Part shown: piece after piece, positions 37,994 through 46,414 of the stretch
How positions within the stretch are numbered: position 1 is the first letter of the stretch
Layout of the letters: each line of letters opens with the position of its first letter
Assembly (NCBI RefSeq): GCF_014502795.1
Contig: NZ_JACVHF010000001.1
Location: forward strand, 248,001-312,000
DNA length: 64,000 nt
DNA from: Heliobacterium chlorum
GTDB taxonomy: Bacteria > Bacillota > Desulfitobacteriia > Heliobacteriales > Heliobacteriaceae
Direction: 5' to 3'
Program-made: the position numbers and the translations under genes
Notes under the pieces: generated by a model
Databases searched by the model: none
Told to the model about the DNA's origin: nothing
Seen by the model: only the letters and a program-made list of their open reading frames with translations

Positions 37994-38643
37994 GCCGCTG
38001 CGAAAAAATTCGATGGATGCTGTCCGCTTATGCTGATGGGCAGTTAAGTTGCCCTGACCGGGATTTTGTACAGAGCCATCTGCAAGATTGTCCTGAATGC
38101 GAAAAGGTACTTGCCGAACTAAAAGAGTTTGATCTTTTTTTGCAAGAAGCCATGGTGCTGGAGGAACCTCCGGAAGGGTTATTCGATTCTATTTGGGCTT
38201 CGCTAGAGTCGGAATCGATTATCTCAGGGACGGAACAACCGGCTCAGCAAGTTTCGGCAGTGAAGGAAGAACCAGACCTGTCCTGGATAGACCTGTTGCA
38301 GCGTCAAGGGGTGATCGCCGCAGGGTGGGCCGGACTCGTTGTGATCGCTGCTTTCCTGATCGGGTTTTTCTGGCCTCAAACAGCCTTGAATTGGTTTGAG
38401 CACCATCCGGCTATAAACCACTTTGTCCAGAATCCAGAAGGTTTTGTAGTCACTTATTTTGTGGAAAGCAAACTCCGCCTGACCGAGGCCATCGTCAGAC
38501 ATGGTAGCAGCGTTCGAAATACCGTTCAACGTCTGTCTGACTTCTATCTGTTCACTATACCCAAGCAGACATGGCTTTGGACAGGCATGGCCGCCTGGAG
38601 TCTTATAGCTACCTGGCTCTGGCGGCGTCAGATCACCGATTGA
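37990..38643 (+). CDS. Membrane anti-sigma factor (zf-HC2)
   Basis: 217 aa. The cytoplasmic zinc anti-sigma motif HxxxCxxC is His30, Cys34, Cys37 (SHLQDCPEC). A TM helix at about 110-130 (AAGWAGLVVIAAFLIGFFW) and a second hydrophobic helix at the C-terminus (TWLWTGMAAWSLIATWLW) put about 60 residues between them outside the membrane. TTG start overlaps the sigma factor stop (TTGA) after AAAGGAGG, the usual coupling for such pairs. Confidence 0.88.
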   Translation: MSRCEKIRWMLSAYADGQLSCPDRDFVQSHLQDCPECEKVLAELKEFDLFLQEAMVLEEPPEGLFDSIWASLESESIISGTEQPAQQVSAVKEEPDLSWIDLLQRQGVIAAGWAGLVVIAAFLIGFFWPQTALNWFEHHPAINHFVQNPEGFVVTYFVESKLRLTEAIVRHGSSVRNTVQRLSDFYLFTIPKQTWLWTGMAAWSLIATWLWRRQITD

Positions 38644-38696
38644 TTTACTGAACCACAACACTAAAGTGCATTAGGAATGTAAGGAAGTGTATTGAG

Positions 38697-40193
38697 ATGA
38701 AACGTGTAGGCGCTATATTAAAATGGTTTCTCCTGACGGTGCTTTTGATAGGTGTCGGCGCAGCCGGAACAGGATTGTTTTTTATGCATTCGAAGAGTCA
38801 TATCAATAGCACCCCTTTTTATGACGAGTACTCGATGGGAGTAGAACCCCGACCGGCGGAAAGGGATCCCCGAGGCATAAATACTGTTTATGTTCGCTCA
38901 GGCGAACAACGGGCTAGCATCGAGGAAGCGGGATCCCGTGTCATCGTTCAAGGAGGGCAGGTTCTCGGTGATGTAACAGCTAAGGAAATTCGGGTGGAAG
39001 AACGCGGTATCGTCGCTGGAAATGTAAATGCCGATTACAACGTGATCATCACGGGAGGGCATGTCCGTTCAAATGTTACTGCGAGAGAAGTCCGACTCTA
39101 TCAAGAGAATGATCAAGAAAGGAATTCAGGTAACTACCGTGACTTCTCGTCGAAAGATTCGGCGGCAATCGGCGGTGCCGTAAAAGCTTTTAACATAACC
39201 GCTGCTGAAGGTACCCAAATCGCGGGTACTGTCGTAGCTGATGGGAAAGCCGATCTGGCCGGCACAGTCGGTGATGTGACCGCGAAAAATATCGTCCTAC
39301 GTTCTACAGCGGTCGTCAAAGGGAATATCCAAATCAGTTCTGATCACATCGTCATGGAACCGGGCGCCCAAGTATCAGGAACCATCTCCGGTGCAGACGG
39401 TCGTGGTATACGTATCATCACTGATCAAAGCCAGAAAAAAGACAAGTTTGAGCCTGAGCACAATAGTGCACCGACACCGCCTGTACGAAACAACAATCCG
39501 AGTTCATCTGTCGTTGTACAAGAACGTGGGGGCTTGGCTTACGGAATACTTTTTTGGATCCCTGTGCTCATCGGTCTGCTGGCGTTATCCTTTATCAGCT
39601 ACAGCTTTCTTTTCCGGGATACGGAACAAGCGGCAGACTCCATACTCGTGCAGCCCCTTCGTAACCTCTGGATTGGCTTTTTAACGGTTATCGCCTTGGG
39701 CCCGCTTGTATTTCTTACAGGCATCACCATTCTCGGCATTCCTATCGCCATCGGCTTGACTCTATCGGCTGTGGCCGCGGCGATCGTCGGATGGACGGCA
39801 GCGTCGCTCGTCATCGGACGCAAGGTATCTCAACACCTTGGCCCTTGGCAGGGGCTGGGCGTTTTAGGAGAAGTGCTGATCGGCGCCTTCTTGCTGGCCC
39901 ACCTGGGTTGGGTCCCCCTAATCGGTTGGTTCATTTTATTCCTTTCGGGTTTGATGGGCTTCGGCGCGGTAACCCGTCTCTGGTATCCACGGTTTCGCGA
40001 TCAATGGCGGGAATGGCGGCAAAAGCGCCGGGATCGAAAATCGACGAACGAAGAGGTAGCGCCGGCAAGCACCACAACAGATTCATCGCAAAACCATCCC
40101 ATTGAATCATCGTCCGACGGCTCCCCGGAAGAGTATGAGGACAAACCTGAGGTTCTTCCAGAGAAAGGGGACAGCGAAAAATGTTTTGAATAG
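38697..40193 (+). CDS. Membrane protein with bactofilin-like polymer-forming domain
   Basis: 498 aa. N-terminal TM helix (about 8-30). An exported region at about 65-235 has repeating hexad-like turns (VIVQGGQVLGDVTAKEIRVEERGIVAGNVNA) typical of the bactofilin/polymer-forming beta helix. Then come four hydrophobic helices between about 280 and 425 and a charged Arg/Lys then Glu/Ser/Thr tail. The helix domain is on the far side of the membrane if the first TM is a signal anchor, unusual for bactofilins. It follows the sigma/anti-sigma pair by 53 nt and is probably under their control. Confidence 0.8.
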   Translation: MKRVGAILKWFLLTVLLIGVGAAGTGLFFMHSKSHINSTPFYDEYSMGVEPRPAERDPRGINTVYVRSGEQRASIEEAGSRVIVQGGQVLGDVTAKEIRVEERGIVAGNVNADYNVIITGGHVRSNVTAREVRLYQENDQERNSGNYRDFSSKDSAAIGGAVKAFNITAAEGTQIAGTVVADGKADLAGTVGDVTAKNIVLRSTAVVKGNIQISSDHIVMEPGAQVSGTISGADGRGIRIITDQSQKKDKFEPEHNSAPTPPVRNNNPSSSVVVQERGGLAYGILFWIPVLIGLLALSFISYSFLFRDTEQAADSILVQPLRNLWIGFLTVIALGPLVFLTGITILGIPIAIGLTLSAVAAAIVGWTAASLVIGRKVSQHLGPWQGLGVLGEVLIGAFLLAHLGWVPLIGWFILFLSGLMGFGAVTRLWYPRFRDQWREWRQKRRDRKSTNEEVAPASTTTDSSQNHPIESSSDGSPEEYEDKPEVLPEKGDSEKCFE

Positions 40194-40269
40194 GACTAAG
40201 TATTTTGCATGACTTCACAACGCTCGGGGGATTCTTATATTCGGGAATCCCAGAGGAGGTAATGCAAAA

Positions 40270-40989
40270 ATGCCGCAAATGCAGAATTTTGGAGGACAAA
40301 ATCAATCGATGTACGGCTCTCCGCTGACCCCGTATGGTCGTAATTTTGGCGGGCAGGCTGGTGCGATGGGTATGGGAGGAATGAACACGATGGCGACTGC
40401 AATGAGAACAGGCGGACAAAACCAAAATCAAAAGCAAGGTGCCCATGAGATTTTGATGGTTCATGAGGTACTGACTCATACGATCGATACGATCAACAAT
40501 TTTGAATTGTATCGTCAACATGTAAAAGATTCGCAACTGGCTAACATCCTCGACAATCAACTACAGCATATGCAAAGCGGCTATCAGAACATCGTGAACT
40601 TCATGCACAACCGTGGTACAGCCCATGCCGTTCCCTACCGGGCGCCTCGCAGTGGAAGCCCCGCTTATGGCCTGCGTAATCCTTCGCCGCAAATGCCGAA
40701 CACGTCGATGAACCAAATGGATGATCGCGACGTGGCTTCCTGTATGCTTGGTTGCGCCAAATCCAGTGCCATTATGTGCACGCAAGCTGCCTTGGAATGC
40801 GCCGATCCTACCCTGCGCAATATGATGGTCAGCTGCAGCCAGTCGAGCATCAACCAAGCCTACGAAGTGTTCCAATATATGAACCAGCGGGGTATGTACC
40901 AAGTACCCACCCTGGCAGACAACACCACCCAAACGATGGTCAACACCTATCAAGCCCCTCAGGGCGGCATGCAAATGCAAATGCAATAA
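40270..40989 (+). CDS. Spore coat protein, CotF-like
   Basis: 239 aa. A Gly/Gln/Met/Asn-rich N-terminal arm (1-55) precedes a ferritin-like CotF domain at about 58-215 (AHEILMVHEVLTHTIDTINNFELY; later MLGCAKSSAIMCTQAALECADPTLRNMM). It ends in a Gln/Met-rich tail. Four Cys at about 158-190 could cross-link in the coat. AGAGGAGG precedes ATG. Supports an endospore former. Confidence 0.85.
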   Translation: MPQMQNFGGQNQSMYGSPLTPYGRNFGGQAGAMGMGGMNTMATAMRTGGQNQNQKQGAHEILMVHEVLTHTIDTINNFELYRQHVKDSQLANILDNQLQHMQSGYQNIVNFMHNRGTAHAVPYRAPRSGSPAYGLRNPSPQMPNTSMNQMDDRDVASCMLGCAKSSAIMCTQAALECADPTLRNMMVSCSQSSINQAYEVFQYMNQRGMYQVPTLADNTTQTMVNTYQAPQGGMQMQMQ

Positions 40990-41001
40990 GCCTACTGAGC
41001 C

Positions 41002-41042
41002 GAGAGCCTGGAACCCTTTACGGGGAAACCAGGCTCTTTTCA
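41002..41042 (+). terminator. Terminator after the coat protein gene
   Basis: AGAGCCTGG / CCAGGCTCT with extra pairing inside the loop, then T4. Confidence 0.82.
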
Positions 41043-41114
41043 TTCGACCTTTCTCTCCTTGTGAATGCCATTTTAATTCAGTAAAATAAAGGGGCTTGTG
41101 AGGTGGAGTGATCG

Positions 41115-42356
41115 ATGAAGTCTGTGGTCGAGTTATACGAAGAGCACATCAATCCGTCTGTAGCTCGTTTGTATCGTCTGATGGGGATGGCCTCGACGGC
41201 CATCAAAGCGGAAGGATCCTATGTGGTGGATGATCAAGGGCGAACCTTCCTCGACTTTCTGGGCAACTTCGGAACGGTCAGTTTAGGTCACCGCCATCGC
41301 CGGGTCGTCGACGCCGTCATCTCCCAACTGGGTGTAATGGGGCAGACTTCACGGTACCTGCTCGATGAACCGACGGCACGACTCGCCCAGATGCTGGCCC
41401 AGCTGACGCCGGGTGATCTGCAGTACTGTTTTTTCTGTAACTCTGGCACCGAGGCGGTGGAAGCCGCCATCAAACTAGCCCGGTTGGCGACGGGGAAAAG
41501 CGGGCTCGTCGGGACGATAAACGGTTTTCACGGTAAAACATTAGGTGCCTTGAGCGTATCGGGACGGGAACCCTTTCGGGAACCTTTTGAACCTCTTTTA
41601 CCGCGAGTAAAACATATCCCTTACGGAGAAGTGACGGCCTTAGTACATATTCTGGAAGAGGACCGAGATGTGGCTGCCTTTATTCTCGAGCCGCTGCAAG
41701 GCGAAGGGGGCGTTGTAGTACCACCGGCAGGCTACCTGAGCGAAGTGAGAGAAATCTGCGACGATTACGGCGTACTCTTGATCTTAGATGAAGTACAAAC
41801 TGGCATGGGTCGAACGGGAAAATGGTTTGCCTGTCAGGAGGAAGAGGTTGTTCCAGATATTCTTTGCCTGGCAAAAGCCCTCGGTGGAGGTATCATGCCC
41901 ATCGGTGCAATCCTTAGCCGGCCCTCTGTTTGGCAACCCATGCTGGAGAACCCCTGGATCCATACAAGTACATTCGGAGGCAGTCCCTTGGCTTGCGCCG
42001 CGGCGATCGCGGCGATCGAAGTGATGATGGAAGAGAATTTGGCCGAGCAGGCTCGGGAAAAAGGTCTTCGGATCATGCAGCGTCTGCAAAAACTGGCCGA
42101 AAGGTACCCCCGGGTTATCGCTGATGTCCGTGGGCGAGGCCTGCTCATCGGCATTGAATTTGTGAAGGAGGGCGTCGGAGGGGTAGTGATCGGCCGTATG
42201 GTGGAAAATCAGATCATCGTCGGCTATACCTTAAACAATCCCCGGGTGGTCCGCCTGGAACCGCCCTTGAATGTGGCCGATGAAGATATCGATCGGGTAC
42301 TTGATGTATTGGAAGCTGCCGTTGCCGAGGCGAATGAGATCATTGAAGAACTGTAA
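41115..42356 (+). CDS. Class III (ornithine/putrescine-type) aminotransferase
   Basis: 413 aa PLP enzyme. FCNSGTEAVEAAIKLAR binds PLP phosphate, NGFHGKTLGALS, LILDEVQTGMGRTG, PLP Lys in CLAKALGGGIMPIGA, and HTSTFGGSPLACAAA. The overall pattern is closest to putrescine or acetylornithine/succinylornithine transaminases. No arginine biosynthetic gene is adjacent, so putrescine or another omega-amine is more likely; sequence alone does not decide. It is transcribed alone. Confidence 0.88.
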   Translation: MKSVVELYEEHINPSVARLYRLMGMASTAIKAEGSYVVDDQGRTFLDFLGNFGTVSLGHRHRRVVDAVISQLGVMGQTSRYLLDEPTARLAQMLAQLTPGDLQYCFFCNSGTEAVEAAIKLARLATGKSGLVGTINGFHGKTLGALSVSGREPFREPFEPLLPRVKHIPYGEVTALVHILEEDRDVAAFILEPLQGEGGVVVPPAGYLSEVREICDDYGVLLILDEVQTGMGRTGKWFACQEEEVVPDILCLAKALGGGIMPIGAILSRPSVWQPMLENPWIHTSTFGGSPLACAAAIAAIEVMMEENLAEQAREKGLRIMQRLQKLAERYPRVIADVRGRGLLIGIEFVKEGVGGVVIGRMVENQIIVGYTLNNPRVVRLEPPLNVADEDIDRVLDVLEAAVAEANEIIEEL

Positions 42357-42463
42357 ACACGGATGAGCTTTATAGCCGATTACATAGCGGATAAGGTTAG
42401 TGGTTCGACTATTTTAGATTTGTGGGCGTCCTGTGGAGTCCTTGAAGCAGAGGAGGGGGAGCC

Positions 42464-42922
42464 ATGCCTTTGGTGGAAGTGAGCCTTTGGATCGATGGCA
42501 GCCCGGAAGAAGTATTTGAGCTAGCGAGCCGGATGGAAGACTATCCCCGGTTTATGGAGGATGTGCGCTCCGTCAAAGTGATCGAGCAAGGCGACGGATA
42601 CACGGTGACCGATTGGGTGACCGAAGTGGATGGAAAGTCTTTTTGCTGGAAGGAGCGGGACGAATTCTATCCGACGGAAGGGAAGATCCGCTATCGACAG
42701 ATCGCCGGAGATGTGAAACGCTTTGAAGGGGAATGGTACTTCCGCTGCGAAAGAGGTGGATGTCAAGCAGTGCTCACCGTCGATTTTGATTTGGGCATGC
42801 CGATGCTGGCACCCCTTCTCCATCCAGTGCTCAAGAAGAAAGTCCGGGAAAACAGCCAGGCCATGTTGGCTGCGATTAAGGAAAAAGTGGAATCCGGCAG
42901 TTCCCAGAAACGACGATATTAA
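42464..42922 (+). CDS. SRPBCC (START-like / polyketide cyclase, Coq10-like) protein
   Basis: 152 aa. Helix-grip fold pattern: VSLWIDGSPEEVFELASRMEDYPRFMEDVRSVKVIEQGDGYTVTDW, then WKERDEFYPTEGKIRYRQIAGDVKRFEGEWYF and a C-terminal helix. The Coq10 branch binds isoprenoid quinones. Its location close to the menaquinone genes is suggestive of quinone or lipid binding, but this is inference. GGAGGGGG precedes ATG. Confidence 0.8.
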   Translation: MPLVEVSLWIDGSPEEVFELASRMEDYPRFMEDVRSVKVIEQGDGYTVTDWVTEVDGKSFCWKERDEFYPTEGKIRYRQIAGDVKRFEGEWYFRCERGGCQAVLTVDFDLGMPMLAPLLHPVLKKKVRENSQAMLAAIKEKVESGSSQKRRY

Positions 42923-42990
42923 CGGAAAATCTTCGATAGAGTTTTTTATTTTTACACCAAATCCCTTTTATCGTGGAAAAAAGCATCGAC

Positions 42991-43038
42991 GAAAGCCTTA
43001 CAAAGCTTAAGAAAATATTAGGCTTTCTTTTTTTTTTA
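42991..43038 (+). terminator. Terminator before the hepS-like gene
   Basis: GAAAGCCT (42991-42998) / AGGCTTTC (43020-43027) followed by a T-run of more than ten. Confidence 0.8.
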
Positions 43039-43119
43039 TACCCAGACATTCACTAGAGCAGGAATTTGAGAGGTGTGCTAGAATTATAATAACGCTGCCG
43101 GCCGGAAAGGGGTGTTTTC

Positions 43120-43944
43120 ATGATGTCCTGGAGAATGTGGGAATCTATCTTACCTGAACTCTGTCGAGTTCGGGCACTTTTAGAAGAGAAAATGCCGCTT
43201 ACGTCCAAACAGCACCTACGCTATGTAGGTTGGGGGACTTATAACGTGCATAAAATGTTTCCGGCCATCCTGGTACTGCTTACAGCCCGTATGCTCGGGG
43301 GAACAAATCGACAAGTAAACTATCTGGCGGGTATCGTCCAGTTTATCCAAGCGGCTACGGATATTCACCGTTTGATACCGGATGAAGGAAAAAACCAATT
43401 ATCGCTGGAGAAAACTACGATTCCCTTCTCGGTACTGGTAGGGGACCTTTTCTATGCCCATGTATTCAGCCTTCTCAGTCAAGGAGGCTTGTTGGCATAT
43501 TTGACTCCCTTGTCCCGCACGATCTGCCAAATTCATGAAGGCGGTGTGATCCGAAAGGAATTTGTCGAAACCGGTTTTGCTACGGAAGAGCATATCCTGG
43601 AGACTCGCGAACTGGAATTCGCCAGCCTGCCCTCGATAGCCTGCCGTATTGCCGGGGAGCTTTGCGGCGCTTCTACGTCTCAATTGATGGCTTTGGAACA
43701 GTTGGGACGAGCTGTCGGCATGTTGACGGGAAGCCGCATGGTACCTGCTTCTGCAGAACAGATGAAGGTGTGGATGGAGGAAGCCCTGGACGCCCTAGAA
43801 CAGCTTCCCCAAGGTGCCATGTCTGAAGCATGTAAAGTAATGTTGACCCAACTATACGGGAAGAACCGGAACGAATCCTTCAATTTGTCGATCGATGTGA
43901 AATCGATAGGGATCGCTCCGAGTCCCCGGGCTGTCGTCGTATGA
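43120..43944 (+). CDS. HepS-like non-catalytic prenyl diphosphate synthase subunit
   Basis: 274 aa. Lines up with trans-prenyltransferase helices (KMFPAILVLLTARMLGG; YLAGIVQFIQAATDIHRLI; FSVLVGDLFYAHVFSLLS) but the first Asp-rich motif DDxxD is missing: residues 78-91 read AATDIHRLIPDEGK. No second DDxxD is present. This matches component 1 (HepS) of two-subunit heptaprenyl diphosphate synthases. It sits before menG as in the Bacillus hepS-menG-hepT operon, while the catalytic HepT is 15 kb away at 58763. ATG 43120 or 43123 follows AAAGGGGTG. Role: sets chain length or stabilises HepT for the menaquinone side chain (inference). Confidence 0.75.
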   Translation: MMSWRMWESILPELCRVRALLEEKMPLTSKQHLRYVGWGTYNVHKMFPAILVLLTARMLGGTNRQVNYLAGIVQFIQAATDIHRLIPDEGKNQLSLEKTTIPFSVLVGDLFYAHVFSLLSQGGLLAYLTPLSRTICQIHEGGVIRKEFVETGFATEEHILETRELEFASLPSIACRIAGELCGASTSQLMALEQLGRAVGMLTGSRMVPASAEQMKVWMEEALDALEQLPQGAMSEACKVMLTQLYGKNRNESFNLSIDVKSIGIAPSPRAVVV

Positions 43945-43973
43945 TAATCCAATATGAAAATGCCGGCTTCGTG

Positions 43974-44017
43974 AGCCGCCCTGTGACAATCGCTGATTTG
44001 TCTGGGCGGCTATTTTA
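43974..44017 (+). terminator. Terminator of the hepS-like gene
   Basis: AGCCGCCC (43974-43981) / GGGCGGCT (44004-44011) with GACAA / TTGTC inside, then TATTTT. Confidence 0.8.
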
Positions 44018-44034
44018 ATTGCTGCCTTATGACG

Positions 44035-44064
44035 AAAAAGCTACCCCTTGCCGGAGTAGCTTCC
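44035..44064 (-). terminator. Terminator of the small reverse-strand genes
   Basis: On the reverse strand AAGCTACTCC pairs with GGGGTAGCTT, then T-rich. It lies 34 nt past the stop at 44098. Confidence 0.82.
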
Positions 44065-44097
44065 TGTCTAAACAGAAATTTTCTTAGTTAGCCTGGA

Positions 44098-44211
44098 TTA
44101 GCTGCGAACTTTTGCAGCGGTATCAGTAGTCGTGGAGTGTTTGTCCGTCTTGGTCTCGGTGCCTATAGACTTCGGATTGACGGACGTGGTTTTCTTTTTA
44201 TCGTCTGACAA
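44098..44211 (-). CDS. Small hydrophilic protein (37 aa)
   Basis: TTG 44211 with GGAGAGGG 5 nt upstream, and a terminator shortly after the stop. The peptide is Thr/Lys/Asp/Ser-rich with no hydrophobic core, so disordered. It pairs with the 51-aa gene upstream on the same strand. Function unknown; small acid-soluble or spore-associated roles are possible but no motif supports one. Confidence 0.6.
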   Translation of the reverse strand: MSDDKKKTTSVNPKSIGTETKTDKHSTTTDTAAKVRS

Positions 44212-44230
44212 GTTTCCCTCTCCTTTATCA

Positions 44231-44386
44231 CTATGAGTTTAATTTTGGCGGGGCCGCTGTCGTGGTAAACTCGGAGGCGTCAACATTTCGACCGGACTCT
44301 ACGTCCCCGCCGTGAACAAAATCGGTAGTCCCGTCATCGCCACGGCGCGGTTGTTGTTTCCCTGGGATATAGGGTGTGTCAGGCAT
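44231..44386 (-). CDS. Small hydrophilic protein (51 aa)
   Basis: ATG 44386 is preceded by AGGAGGTGAT, an almost perfect anti-16S match, which makes it a real gene despite its size. The protein starts MPDTPYIPGKQQPRRGDD and ends TTTAAPPKLNS; it is polar, Gly/Asp/Thr/Pro-rich and without membrane or known motifs. Nineteen nt separate it from the next small gene, so both are probably one transcript running against hepS-like and menG. Not recognised. Confidence 0.68.
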   Translation of the reverse strand: MPDTPYIPGKQQPRRGDDGTTDFVHGGDVESGRNVDASEFTTTAAPPKLNS

Positions 44387-44470
44387 GTTTATCACCTCCT
44401 TGGTTAGTATGTCCAAGTCGCTTGTGGATAGATGTGGATGACAGGATGTTGGCAAGAACAGGTCAAATGA

Positions 44471-44499
44471 TTGAATAAATAAGGAATCTCGGATAAAAT
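44471..44499 (+). promoter_or_regulatory. Candidate menG promoter
   Basis: TTGAAT (44471-44476), 17-nt spacer, TAAAAT (44494-44499). Confidence 0.55.
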
Positions 44500-44529
44500 A
44501 ACGGAAGAGAAGGTGGTGCTATCATCAAG

Positions 44530-45294
44530 ATGCCTGATGAGTTCCGTTCCGCAGAGGAGAAGGAACGATATATACAATCAACCTTTTCCACGATCGCTTC
44601 CCGTTATGACCTGATCAATCAAGTGTTTACGTTCAATTCAGATCGCCGTTGGCGCAGAAAAACAGCCTATTACTCGGCGGTCGGCGTCGGGGGTACAGCC
44701 TTAGATGTTTGCTGTGGAACCGGTGAACTAGCTCAAGCACTGGCTGAACGGGTAGGTCGTAGAGGACATGTGGTCGCCTTGGATTTTAATCAGGACATGC
44801 TGGAAGTGGCCCGGGAAAAACAGCGACAACGCTTGTTAGAGCCTCAAATTGAGTTCATCCAGGGAAATGCCATGGAACTTCCCTTCGAGGACAATCGTTT
44901 TGACGCGGCGACCGTCGGTTTCGGACTACGCAATGTTCCCGATTACCGTCAGGCTCTGCGTGAGATGACTCGGGTCATTCGCCCCGGCGGCACGGTTGTC
45001 TGTTTGGAAACGAGCAAACCGGTATCAACGGGACTTCGTATCCTCCATGGTCTCTATGTGGACCACTTTATCCCAATGTTGGACAAGATGGCAGCAGGGC
45101 GGCAAGGACCTTATGCTTGGTTGGCTCGTTCGACGCAAGCCTTTTTGTCCCAAGAAGAACTGGCTCAGGTTTTTCGAGATATCGGACTCATCAATGTACG
45201 GTACTACAACCTTTTTGGCGGTGCTGCCGCCATTCACGTAGGGTACAAACCTGCCAATCCGATATCCCCATTCCATACCGGAGAGTCGTCCTGA
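44530..45294 (+). CDS. menG: Demethylmenaquinone methyltransferase
   Basis: 254 aa SAM-dependent methyltransferase of the UbiE/MenG family, the last step of menaquinone synthesis. FSTIASRYDLINQVFTFNSDRRWRR, SAM motif ALDVCCGTGELAQAL, FIQGNAMELPFEDNRFDAATVGFGLRNV, MTRVIRPGGTVVCLE. AGAAGGTGG lies rather far (about 12 nt) before ATG 44530. Encoded between hepS-like and the UbiA prenyltransferase. Confidence 0.94.
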   Translation: MPDEFRSAEEKERYIQSTFSTIASRYDLINQVFTFNSDRRWRRKTAYYSAVGVGGTALDVCCGTGELAQALAERVGRRGHVVALDFNQDMLEVAREKQRQRLLEPQIEFIQGNAMELPFEDNRFDAATVGFGLRNVPDYRQALREMTRVIRPGGTVVCLETSKPVSTGLRILHGLYVDHFIPMLDKMAAGRQGPYAWLARSTQAFLSQEELAQVFRDIGLINVRYYNLFGGAAAIHVGYKPANPISPFHTGESS

Positions 45295-45494
45295 TAGTTT
45301 CCAGGGACGATTTCTCCGGATTTTCTTGCGTTCCGAAAAAAGAAACCGGGGAAGCTATGGTCATCGAGATAAGTCACAATCTCCTTGCGAAAGAGACATC
45401 CGCACGTAACCCTAGGAGAACCACATATTCAAGAGGCGGGTATGGCCCAGCGCCGGGCGGAATTTGGCCTCGCTAGTACGTAGGAGGGAATCCC

Positions 45495-46367
45495 TTGCCG
45501 AAATCATCGACAGGCGCCATCGGCCGCGTAGGCACCTTCATGGAAATGATCAAGTTTGAGCACACCATCTTCGCCTTACCCTTCGCTTATATCGGCGCAT
45601 TTTTGGCACAAGTGCGGATACCAGACTGGGGTCCTTTGTTCTGGATTACCATGGCCATGGTCGGTGCCCGCACGGCAGCGATGACGCTAAACCGGCTGAT
45701 CGACCGCCATATCGACCGCAAAAATCCTCGTACAGCAAATCGGGCTATGGCCAAAGGAATTATCAGACCGTCGGAAGCATCCATCTATATCGCGATCAGT
45801 TTCGGGTTGCTGCTACTCTCGGCAGCCATGCTTAGCAAATTAGCCTTGTACCTCTCGCCGCTGGCGGTATTCCTCTTGACGCTCTATTCCTACACGAAGC
45901 GCTTTACCTGGGCCTGCCATATCGTTCTCGGCATGTCTCTGGCGGCAGCGCCGATCGGTGCTTGGATCGGCATCAATGGCACTGTTGACTGGCCTGTGAT
46001 CGTCCTCGGTCTTGCGGTCTTAACCTGGTCAGCCGGGTTCGACATCATTTACGCCTGTCAGGATGTGGACTTTGACCGCTCCCAGGGCCTCAATTCCATT
46101 CCGGCCCGTTTCGGTATCGCCCAGGCCCTGAACATCTCTAAGCTGTTTCATGTCCTCGCCGCTGTCTTTTTAGTCTTAACAGGCTATCTCTTAGGAATGG
46201 GCTTATGGTACTACATCGGCGTCATCGTATCGGCTGGGCTCCTCATCTATGAGCATTCTCTCGTATCCCCGACAGACCTGAGCAAGCTCGACGCTGCCTT
46301 TTTCGCCATGAACGGCTATATTTCCGTGGTTATGTTTGTTTTTACGTTATTAGACATAATTTTTTAA
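45495..46367 (+). CDS. UbiA-family prenyltransferase (futalosine route, MqnP type)
   Basis: 290 aa with about eight or nine TM helices. The Asp-rich motifs are NRLIDRHIDRKNPRT (Mg-prenyl diphosphate) and DVDFDRSQGLNSIP. As it lies directly before mqnE-mqnA-mqnC it most likely prenylates the 1,4-dihydroxy-6-naphthoate precursor rather than 4-hydroxybenzoate. TTG 45495 has AGGAGGG 6 nt upstream. The 200 nt before it contain no recognisable gene. Confidence 0.9.
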   Translation: MPKSSTGAIGRVGTFMEMIKFEHTIFALPFAYIGAFLAQVRIPDWGPLFWITMAMVGARTAAMTLNRLIDRHIDRKNPRTANRAMAKGIIRPSEASIYIAISFGLLLLSAAMLSKLALYLSPLAVFLLTLYSYTKRFTWACHIVLGMSLAAAPIGAWIGINGTVDWPVIVLGLAVLTWSAGFDIIYACQDVDFDRSQGLNSIPARFGIAQALNISKLFHVLAAVFLVLTGYLLGMGLWYYIGVIVSAGLLIYEHSLVSPTDLSKLDAAFFAMNGYISVVMFVFTLLDIIF

Positions 46368-46414
46368 CGTTCAATATTTTTTTCGATAAGAAAAACATAA
46401 GGGGGAAATCCAAC

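Noticed and set aside
42357-42463. Regulatory element between the aminotransferase and SRPBCC genes
   Set aside because: No hairpin, promoter pair or repeat clear enough to report.
45295-45494. Remnant gene between menG and the prenyltransferase
   Set aside because: A 39-codon frame (from ATG 45357) has Arg/Gly-rich content and no ribosome site; no family is recognisable, so it is treated as non-coding.
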